Below, one piece after another: positions 1 through 5,233 of a DNA stretch of 5,233 nucleotides. This stretch comes from an uncultured Eubacteriales bacterium. Lineage in GTDB: Bacteria; Bacillota; Clostridia; Oscillospirales; Ruminococcaceae. Position 1 is the first letter of the stretch; the number at the start of each line of letters is the position of its first letter. The DNA lies in contig CAUHFD010000200.1 in assembly GCA_959605275.1 (NCBI GenBank), forward strand, positions 1 to 5,233, in the 5' to 3' direction. The position numbers were made by a program, and so were the translations under genes. The notes beneath the pieces are model-generated. The model had not been told where the DNA came from and made no database searches. It worked only from the letters and a program-made list of their open reading frames with translations.

Positions 1-183
1 GTTTCCTGTTCCGATCTGTGTGATATAAGATACTTTTCCTTTTTTCTTTCTTGTAATAATAAGATTGTCGCGATCAAAGTCAGTACTTTCATATTCCAAA
101 TCAATTTTCTGACAATGATAAAAAAGCTTACAAATGCTCTCCAACTCATATTTGTAGTGCTGTCCGATAAAAATCAGAGTCAT
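1..183 (-). CDS. hemZ: Partial CDS, probable HemZ N-terminus (coproporphyrinogen dehydrogenase-like radical SAM protein), cut by window edge
   Basis: An open frame starts with ATG at 183 and runs off the left edge after 61 codons with no stop. It begins MTLIFIGQHYKYELESICKL. This resembles the N-terminal region of clostridial HemZ proteins as I remember them: a short beta strand, an H-x-Y/F-x-Y-E-like segment, then a helix. Position supports the call, since hemZ commonly follows the rel/MBL-hydrolase pair in Clostridia. HemZ-family proteins are oxygen-independent coproporphyrinogen dehydrogenase-like radical SAM enzymes. Their CxxxCxxC iron-sulphur motif lies beyond this N-terminal part, so it cannot be checked here. 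The ATG at 183 was chosen because AAAGGA lies 12 nt upstream. An in-frame ATG at 222 would add 13 residues but has no SD. The gene starts 43 nt after the MBL stop and is probably co-transcribed. The identity rests on weak N-terminal resemblance plus gene order. Confidence 0.6.
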   Translation of the reverse strand, partial: MTLIFIGQHYKYELESICKLFYHCQKIDLEYESTDFDRDNLIITRKKKGKVSYITQIGTGN

Positions 184-193
184 AATTTCGGTG

Positions 194-202
194 TTTCCTT
201 TC
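194..202 (-). promoter_or_regulatory. Ribosome binding site of the hemZ-like gene
   Basis: On the minus strand the sequence GAAAGGAAA lies upstream of the ATG at 183, with 12 nt between GGA and the start codon. The spacing is slightly long but usable. This site decides for the start at 183 over the in-frame ATG at 222, which has no SD-like sequence before it. Confidence 0.55.
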
Positions 203-205
203 TGC

Positions 206-218
206 CTGCCGCCGGCAG
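206..218 (-). other. Short GC-rich hairpin between the MBL stop and the hemZ SD
   Basis: The minus strand reads CTGCC-GGC-GGCAG, a perfect 5-bp stem with a 3-nt loop. It lies 8 nt after the MBL stop codon and 3 nt before the SD of the next gene. No T-tract follows, so it is not a rho-independent terminator. It could mark a processing site or tune hemZ translation, but a stem this short can occur by chance. Confidence 0.3.
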
Positions 219-226
219 TCATTATG

Positions 227-853
227 TTACAACTCGGAGTCGCCTAAATAGGGATTATACTTTTTTTCTTCCCCGAGCGTCGTTTTTTCTCCATGCCCGC
301 TTAGAACGGTATAATCGGTTTCCAGCTCGCTGAGCTTTTTCAGAGATTGCTGCATTGCCTCATAATCACCGCCGTAAAAATCAGTTCTGCCGATGGAGCC
401 TTGAAACAAGGTGTCTCCCGAAAACATCGTTGTTCCGGTCAAAAACACTGATGAGCCCTTGGTATGTCCCGGTGTATGCATCACTGTAAACGTAATTTCA
501 TCCAAAGAGATTCGGCTTCCGTCCGAAAAAGTATGATCGGGAGATACCGGCTGATAAGCCATTCGAAACGGAGAAGCCAAATTTTTAACCGGATCGTTCA
601 ACATTTCCGCATCTAAATCGTGAATATAAATTTCTGCTCCAGTGCGGTCCTTTAACACCTTCACCGCCCCAATATGATCAATATGTCCATGGGTAAGCAG
701 TATCCTTTTTAAAGTTAACTTGTTTGTTTGCAGATAATCGAGTATTCTCTCTGCCTCTCCGCCCGGATCAATTACCGCGGCATTTTGACTGTCCGAAACC
801 ACAATATAGCAATTAACAGATAACATTCCCACCTGCATAACAATAATTTTCAT
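227..853 (-). CDS. MBL-fold metal-dependent hydrolase, glyoxalase II / YqgX-like
   Basis: A 208-residue single-domain cytosolic metallo-beta-lactamase-fold protein with no signal peptide or membrane segment. All metal ligands expected of a two-metal glyoxalase-II-type site are visible: THGHIDH at residues 54-60 (H55, H57, D59, H60), HTPGH at 126-130 (H130), GDTLF at 146-150 (D147) and SGHG at 185-188 (H187). GRTDF at 155-159 is typical of the YcbL/YqgX-type small hydrolases. These resemble hydroxyacylglutathione hydrolase but lack its C-terminal helical glutathione-binding domain, which fits the short length. The true substrate is unknown; a thioester is plausible by family. The ATG at 853 was chosen because MKIIVMQVG begins directly at the first strand and AGAAAGGA lies 11 nt upstream. 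The frame extends to a TTG at 913, but those 20 residues lie outside the fold and have a poor SD. The gene begins 69 nt after the rel stop and is probably in the same operon. Confidence 0.9.
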   Translation of the reverse strand: MKIIVMQVGMLSVNCYIVVSDSQNAAVIDPGGEAERILDYLQTNKLTLKRILLTHGHIDHIGAVKVLKDRTGAEIYIHDLDAEMLNDPVKNLASPFRMAYQPVSPDHTFSDGSRISLDEITFTVMHTPGHTKGSSVFLTGTTMFSGDTLFQGSIGRTDFYGGDYEAMQQSLKKLSELETDYTVLSGHGEKTTLGEEKKYNPYLGDSEL

Positions 854-864
854 TTTGCAGTCAT

Positions 865-872
865 TCCTTTCT
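865..872 (-). promoter_or_regulatory. Ribosome binding site of the MBL hydrolase gene
   Basis: The minus strand reads AGAAAGGA, 11 nt before the ATG at 853. It supports that start over the TTG at 913. The SD is directly followed by an out-of-frame ATG at 864, which opens a four-codon frame ending in TGA at 850-852 and overlapping the hydrolase ATG as ATGA. Confidence 0.6.
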
Positions 873-922
873 GAAACCTGCTGTTTTTCTATCTTGAAAC
901 AAGCAGAGCACAAATGCTAATA

Positions 923-3103
923 TTACTTTCCGGAGCGTTCTACTGCAATAACGCCTTCTACCTTAGACAACTTCTGAATAATATTTTTCAGTTGTTCAAT
1001 ACCGGCAATCCCGATACTTACCACAATATTCAGATTTCCGTTTTTTAATTCTCTGGCGTTGAGCTCATGAATCGGCACCCGAAAATTCGCCAGGGCTACC
1101 GAAATATCCGCTAGGAGTGAATTATGATTATGCGCGATAATATCCAGTGTAGAACGATAGCTGACCGTGGTATCATCTGCCCAGTGAACATCGATCCAGC
1201 GTGCGCGCTGTTCTTCGGTTGCCAACGCGTTTATATAGTTTACACAATCTTTTTTATGAACAGACACGCCATGCCCTCTGGTAATAAAGCCGATAATATC
1301 ATCGCCGGGCAGCGGGTTACAGCATTGGGAAAACTTTACCAAGCAGTTATCAATGCCTTCCACGATAACGCCGCTTGTGCTCTTTTTCCGGGGTGTCGTG
1401 ATTTCTGCAATGTCCAACGGCGCTGCCAACTGCTCATTTTGCCGCTGTTGCTTCTGATAATCCTCTTTCACGCGCGGCATAATTTTTGAAAGCAGAATGC
1501 CGCCGTAGCCAATCGCCGCATAAAAATCATTGATATTTTCACAATGCTGCCGCTTGGCTATCGATTCAATAAATTCATCCTGTTCCGTTTCGGACAAATG
1601 AATGTTATTGCGTTTAAATTCCCGTTCTAATTCCTGCTGCCCCGCCTCTATATTTTCCTCACGCCGCTCCCGCTTAAACCATGCACGGATTTTACTGCGT
1701 GCCTCACTGGTTTTCGCAATCTTCAGCCAATCCCGATTCGGTTCATGAGTCGGAGAATTTGTGGTAATAATCTCGACGATCTGCCCGGTTTTAACCTGAT
1801 GATCCAAAGACACCATTCGTCCGTCCACCCGTGCGCCGATCATGCGGTTTCCCACCTCACTGTGAATCGCATAAGCAAAATCCACAACCGTAGAGCCGAG
1901 CGGCAAACTTTTCACATCGCCTTTCGGAGTGAAAACAAATACTTCTTCCGAACCTAAATCGGTTTTGATTGTCTTAACCAGGTCTTCAGCATCTTCGGAT
2001 TCCTGCTGGCTCTCAATAATCTGACGGATCCATGCAAGACGCTCCTCCATCTTTTCTTTTCCCTGAATCCCCGCCTTGTATTTCCAGTGCGCCGCAATTC
2101 CGTATTCGGCAGTATAATGCATGTCCCAAGTACGAATCTGTATTTCAAACGGGATTCCCTCTTTGCCGATAACCGTTGTGTGCAGTGACTGGTACATATT
2201 CGGTTTCGGAGTAGAAATATAGTCCTTAAAACGATTCGGTATCGGCGTAAACAAATCATGCATGATCCCCAAGATATTATAGCACTCGATCACCGTAGAA
2301 GTGATCACCCGCACCGCGTAGATGTCATAAACTTCATCGAAGCCCCTTCCCGCCATATAAACCTTGCGATATATGCCGTAGAGGCTTTTTACTCTTCCCT
2401 CAATATGCGGTTCCAGATTGTATTCTTTCAGGCGATCCTGTATTCGTCTCTTGATATCCTCAATAAATTTCTCCCGTGCGTCCTTTTTCAGCGCCAACGT
2501 TTCTTCAATTTCACGGCAGGCGACCGGGTCCAAATAATGAAGCGCAATATCCTCCAATTCCTCTTTGACCGCGCGAATACCCAGCCGATGTGCAATCGGC
2601 GCATAAATCTCCATTGTTTCCAGTGCGGTATCCCGCCGTTTTTGCGGTGATTTTACACTCAAAGTACGCATATTGTGAAGCCGGTCGGCAAGCTTAATGA
2701 TAATGACGCGGATATCCTGTGACATAGCAAGCAACATCTTGCGGACATTTTCGGATTGCTGTTCTTCTTTCGTTGACAGCGGCACTTTTCCGAGTTTGGT
2801 TACCCCGTCAACCAACAACGCAATATGATTGCCGAACTGCCGGATAATGTCCTCCTGGGTAATCGGTGTGTCTTCCACAACATCGTGCAGCAGTGCGGCA
2901 ATCAACGTTTCCGAATCCATTCCAAGCTCTGCGAGAATATAAGCCACCGCAATAGGATGTGAAATATAAGGCTCTCCCGAAACACGCGTCTGTCCTTGAT
3001 GTGCCTTTTCGGCTAACTCATATGCCTCTTTAATTTTTTTTACATCAAACGAACGTTCAGATTTTTCCAAATAATCGTTTAACATATCAAACGTATAGGT
3101 CAT
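923..3103 (-). CDS. rel: Bifunctional (p)ppGpp synthetase/hydrolase (long RSH protein, Rel)
   Basis: A full-length, 726-residue Rel/SpoT-family enzyme that makes (p)ppGpp from ATP and GDP/GTP and hydrolyses it to set the stringent response on starved ribosomes. Hydrolase domain (about 20-170): R40, H49, HDVVED at 73-78, and D140/N144 in LADRLHN, so the Mn-dependent HD site looks intact. Synthetase domain (about 220-345): D260 in YDIYAVR, RFKD at 291-294, YQSLHT from Y304, and E320 in FEIQIRT. RFKD is the RxKD signature of bifunctional enzymes, where monofunctional RelA has ExDD. Then come TGS (about 387-447), a helical region, a zinc-finger-like domain with C587, C594, C595 and C620, and a C-terminal ACT/RRM domain (about 650-726). 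ATG at 3103 was chosen because GGAAAGG lies 10 nt upstream; an in-frame ATG at 3112 sits only 1 nt from that SD. Many Firmicutes annotations call this gene relA. It follows recJ by 30 nt with no apt between them. Confidence 0.97.
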   Translation of the reverse strand: MTYTFDMLNDYLEKSERSFDVKKIKEAYELAEKAHQGQTRVSGEPYISHPIAVAYILAELGMDSETLIAALLHDVVEDTPITQEDIIRQFGNHIALLVDGVTKLGKVPLSTKEEQQSENVRKMLLAMSQDIRVIIIKLADRLHNMRTLSVKSPQKRRDTALETMEIYAPIAHRLGIRAVKEELEDIALHYLDPVACREIEETLALKKDAREKFIEDIKRRIQDRLKEYNLEPHIEGRVKSLYGIYRKVYMAGRGFDEVYDIYAVRVITSTVIECYNILGIMHDLFTPIPNRFKDYISTPKPNMYQSLHTTVIGKEGIPFEIQIRTWDMHYTAEYGIAAHWKYKAGIQGKEKMEERLAWIRQIIESQQESEDAEDLVKTIKTDLGSEEVFVFTPKGDVKSLPLGSTVVDFAYAIHSEVGNRMIGARVDGRMVSLDHQVKTGQIVEIITTNSPTHEPNRDWLKIAKTSEARSKIRAWFKRERREENIEAGQQELEREFKRNNIHLSETEQDEFIESIAKRQHCENINDFYAAIGYGGILLSKIMPRVKEDYQKQQRQNEQLAAPLDIAEITTPRKKSTSGVIVEGIDNCLVKFSQCCNPLPGDDIIGFITRGHGVSVHKKDCVNYINALATEEQRARWIDVHWADDTTVSYRSTLDIIAHNHNSLLADISVALANFRVPIHELNARELKNGNLNIVVSIGIAGIEQLKNIIQKLSKVEGVIAVERSGK

Positions 3104-3113
3104 TGATACCATG

Positions 3114-3120
3114 CCTTTCC
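3114..3120 (-). promoter_or_regulatory. Ribosome binding site of rel
   Basis: The minus strand reads GGAAAGG in the 30-nt gap after recJ. It lies 10 nt before the ATG at 3103 but only 1 nt before the in-frame ATG at 3112, so it favours the shorter 726-residue product. Confidence 0.65.
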
Positions 3121-3133
3121 TACACTGATTACA

Positions 3134-5176
3134 CTAAATTTGATTTAACCTTTGCAAAATTCCGGAGCTATTTAAGTCTACCCGCTGCACCTGCTCCGGC
3201 ACAGTAATATCATTTCCTAGCGGAGACAATTCTATCAACCGGAGTTCATTTAAAATATCCAATATAAAGCGGAACTTACAATAATTCAGCTTTGTCCCCA
3301 TAATTTTAATATAGAGCAATTCGACATCCTGATGAAATCCTCGGTTCTTTTTTAACAACTGGTATAGAAACGCAATTTCTTCCCGTGAAGGCAAAATTCT
3401 GCCTTTGAGTCTGCTGTCGACTGATTCTCCCTGAGATATTTTCTCATAAGCCGTTTTGGCGCTGAAAAACTGTGATTCCGGGAAATCGGACGGACGGATA
3501 TCTTTGATTTTAATTGACACGTTTTTTCTTCCATTATACTCATTGATGCCGACCGAAGCCACTAAATCCACAATATTTCCGACTTCATAACAAAATCGAT
3601 CAGTGCTCATCCCGAAGTAAAGCCCCTGAAAGCTTTTTTTATTTTCTGTTTCAAAAGTTATTTTAATGTGTTTATTATCCGAAAGCGGCGTAACCGCTGA
3701 AACCTTTACCTGTTTCACCAAAAAAACGGGAGCTTGATTCTCTGCACCGAACGGTTGGAGCAACTCCAACTGCTCTATATTTTCAACCGTCATTTCTTCT
3801 GCGGTCAACGTTCTGTCAATCACGTATGTATATTGGGGCATTTCGTCAAAGTATTCTCGTGCATACCGATTTATTTCCCGGGAAAAAACTGCAATATTTT
3901 CTGCAAGCAAGCTAAAGCCCGCCGCCTGTTTATGACCGCCGTATTTTGTGAGCAACGAACTGCAGGACGTCAACGCCTTAAACAGTGAAAAATCTCCGAA
4001 ACTGCGTGCAGAGCCAGTGGCTTCGTTTCCGTCCACAGAAATCAACAGATTCGGCTTCGAAAACCGTTCTAAAATCTTTGCTGACACAATTCCAATTACC
4101 CCATGATGCCAGTTTTCTCCTGCAAGCACCAATACCCGTTCTTTCAGCTTTTCCGGATGAGCAGACAGCAATCGTTCAATGTCTTCCATAATGAAAGCTT
4201 CCTGCTGCTGCCGCTGTTTATTTAATTCATTGATTTTTTGTGCCAGATCAGCCGCTTCTTCCTCACTCTCGCAAAGCAGTAATTCCATTGCAAGACGCGC
4301 AGAGCCCATTCGCCCGGCAGCATTAATTCGCGGAACAATTCCGAATGCAACATTTTCTGCCGTCAATGTCTTATCTTCGAGTCCTGCCAACTGAAGCAAA
4401 GCATTCAGCCCCATGTTTTCGGTGTTCTGCAGCATCTGCAAGCCGCGCTGTACCAACTTGCGGTTTTCACCGGTAAGCGGCACCACATCTCCGATCGTGC
4501 CGATTGCCGCAAGATCTCCGAAATATTCGACGGCACTATCCATATTGCCCTCTTCTAACGCCGCCACCAGCTTTAATGCCACACCTGCGCCGCAAAGATA
4601 CCGGTACGGACTGCCACAATCTTTTCTGTGCGGATCAACCACCGCTGCCGCGTCAGGAAGAGTATCTCCCGGCTGATGGTGATCGGTAATGACAATATCC
4701 ATTCCCAGCCGTTTCACCAAATTGACTTCTGCAACTGCCGAAATGCCGTTATCTACCGTTACAATTAAATTAACCCCTTGTTCCGACAGGCTCTGCACTG
4801 CGGCAGCATTCAGACCGTATCCTTCGCCGTCCCGCTCCGGTATATAGTATACCGCATTTGCTCCAATTGAAACAAAATATTGATACAAAATAGCAGTCGC
4901 TGTCACTCCGTCACAATCATAATCGCCGTATACCGCTATTTTTTCATCACGATCCAACGCCTGCAGAATACGTTCTGCCGCTCTGTCCATATCCAGAATC
5001 GAAAACGGATCAAAGAAATCGCTGTCTACACTGAAAAAGTCTTCAACAGCCTGCGGCGTATCCAGTCCTCTTCCCACCAGCACATCGGAAACCAGCGGAG
5101 GCAAATCGTATTCGCTCGACAGAATACGGGATTTTTCTGCTGAAATATGATTCAATTTCCACTGCTTTATGCTCAT
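3134..5176 (-). CDS. recJ: Single-stranded-DNA-specific 5'-3' exonuclease RecJ
   Basis: A complete 680-residue RecJ of the DHH superfamily, a cytosolic Mn/Mg-dependent exonuclease that degrades ssDNA 5'-3' in recombinational and base-excision/mismatch repair. DHH-domain motifs in order: VYGDYDCDG (aspartates 85, 87, 89), VDNG at 141-144, TDHH with DHH at 165-167, VDPH with D181, and GDLAAIGTIGDVVPL with D221. RINAAGRMGSA at 283-293 lies near the domain linker. DHHA1-domain motifs follow: HHGVIGI from 357, GSARS at 398-402 and GGHKQAAGF at 413-421. QPFGAEN at 474-480 leads into the OB-fold domain (about 450-560). A C-terminal extension of about 110 residues is helical and winged-helix-like in appearance. 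Length falls between E. coli RecJ (577) and B. subtilis RecJ (786, from memory). The ATG at 5176 was chosen because GGAAAGGA lies 7 nt upstream; an in-frame ATG at 5182 abuts that SD and would add two residues. It is probably the first visible gene of the transcript. Confidence 0.96.
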   Translation of the reverse strand: MSIKQWKLNHISAEKSRILSSEYDLPPLVSDVLVGRGLDTPQAVEDFFSVDSDFFDPFSILDMDRAAERILQALDRDEKIAVYGDYDCDGVTATAILYQYFVSIGANAVYYIPERDGEGYGLNAAAVQSLSEQGVNLIVTVDNGISAVAEVNLVKRLGMDIVITDHHQPGDTLPDAAAVVDPHRKDCGSPYRYLCGAGVALKLVAALEEGNMDSAVEYFGDLAAIGTIGDVVPLTGENRKLVQRGLQMLQNTENMGLNALLQLAGLEDKTLTAENVAFGIVPRINAAGRMGSARLAMELLLCESEEEAADLAQKINELNKQRQQQEAFIMEDIERLLSAHPEKLKERVLVLAGENWHHGVIGIVSAKILERFSKPNLLISVDGNEATGSARSFGDFSLFKALTSCSSLLTKYGGHKQAAGFSLLAENIAVFSREINRYAREYFDEMPQYTYVIDRTLTAEEMTVENIEQLELLQPFGAENQAPVFLVKQVKVSAVTPLSDNKHIKITFETENKKSFQGLYFGMSTDRFCYEVGNIVDLVASVGINEYNGRKNVSIKIKDIRPSDFPESQFFSAKTAYEKISQGESVDSRLKGRILPSREEIAFLYQLLKKNRGFHQDVELLYIKIMGTKLNYCKFRFILDILNELRLIELSPLGNDITVPEQVQRVDLNSSGILQRLNQI

Positions 5177-5183
5177 AGCCATT

Positions 5184-5191
5184 TCCTTTCC
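5184..5191 (-). promoter_or_regulatory. Ribosome binding site of recJ
   Basis: The minus strand reads GGAAAGGA, 7 nt before the ATG at 5176, an ideal distance. The in-frame ATG at 5182 is only 1 nt away, too close for good initiation, so the 5176 start is preferred. Confidence 0.7.
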
Positions 5192-5218
5192 GGCGTACCG
5201 ACAAATTATTAAGAATAT

Positions 5219-5227
5219 ATTTTACCA
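5219..5227 (-). promoter_or_regulatory. Possible extended -10 promoter element upstream of recJ
   Basis: The minus strand reads TGG-TAAAAT, matching the TGn extended -10 pattern and five of six bases of the TATAAT consensus. It lies about 43 nt upstream of the recJ start, in an AT-rich leader. The window ends 6 nt further upstream, so a -35 box cannot be checked. Whether the upstream gene reads through into recJ cannot be seen. AT-rich intergenic DNA produces such matches easily. Confidence 0.3.
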
Positions 5228-5233
5228 CGATGA

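Noticed and set aside
854..913. N-terminal extension of the MBL hydrolase from a TTG start
   Set aside because: The start codon is weak, there is no well-placed SD, and the 20 extra residues precede the first strand of a normal-length fold that begins at a well-spaced ATG.
907..918. AGCA-4 nt-TGCT inverted repeat after the rel stop, as a possible terminator
   Set aside because: The stem is only 4 bp, is not GC-rich and has no T-tract downstream.
925..947. Possible internal promoter at the end of rel (TTGCAG, 17 nt, TAATAT)
   Set aside because: It matches the -35 consensus at only three of six bases and the -10 at four of six, and lies within coding sequence including the stop region; chance level.
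1124..1489. 121-codon plus-strand open frame antisense to rel
   Set aside because: It lies wholly inside the strongly supported rel frame, shows no recognisable domain and has a Cys/His/Arg-rich composition typical of antisense shadows.
2258..2650. 130-codon plus-strand open frame antisense to the rel synthetase region
   Set aside because: It is fully covered by conserved Rel coding sequence on the other strand and has no known motif or matching operon context.
3117..3139. Direct repeat of AGTGTA around the recJ stop codon
   Set aside because: Two 6-nt copies 3 nt apart, one overlapping the recJ stop; too short to distinguish from chance.
1..5233. Hidden mobile element, CRISPR array, tRNA/rRNA, riboswitch, T-box or defence system
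   Set aside because: Nearly all of the window is occupied by intact housekeeping coding sequence with gaps under 70 nt. No repeats, terminal inverted repeats, RNA gene signatures or foreign-looking segments were seen on either strand.

Overview
The window is a tightly packed stretch of housekeeping genes, all read on the minus strand (right to left in window coordinates). The order is recJ (ssDNA exonuclease), rel (bifunctional (p)ppGpp synthetase/hydrolase), a small metallo-beta-lactamase-fold hydrolase, and the first 61 codons of a gene that is probably hemZ, cut by the left edge. Gaps between genes are 30, 69 and 43 nt with the starts chosen here. No terminator is visible and every gene has its own purine-rich Shine-Dalgarno, so a single polycistronic unit is the simplest reading.

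The gene content and order, the strong AAAGGA-type ribosome binding sites and the moderate base composition (mid-40s % GC by eye, not computed) point to a Bacillota genome, most likely a Clostridia member. In Clostridia, recJ / rel / MBL hydrolase / hemZ is a familiar neighbourhood. The apt gene often found between recJ and rel, and the dtd gene often found just after rel, are both absent here. The species cannot be named from this sequence.

Region by region: 5177-5233 is the recJ leader, with a possible extended -10 box and the recJ SD. 3134-5176 is recJ. 3104-3133 is a 30-nt gap with the rel SD. 923-3103 is rel. 854-922 is a 69-nt gap with the MBL SD. 227-853 is the MBL hydrolase. 184-226 is a gap with a small hairpin and the hemZ SD. 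1-183 is the partial hemZ-like gene. No stretch longer than 300 nt lacks a gene.

Functionally the genes are linked by location more than by pathway: DNA repair (RecJ), stringent-response signalling (Rel), a glyoxalase-II-like metal hydrolase of unassigned substrate, and probably a porphyrin-related radical SAM enzyme (HemZ). I found no mobile element, CRISPR array, RNA gene, toxin-antitoxin pair or defence system, and no convincing evidence of a previously undescribed system. All catalytic motifs I could check are intact.
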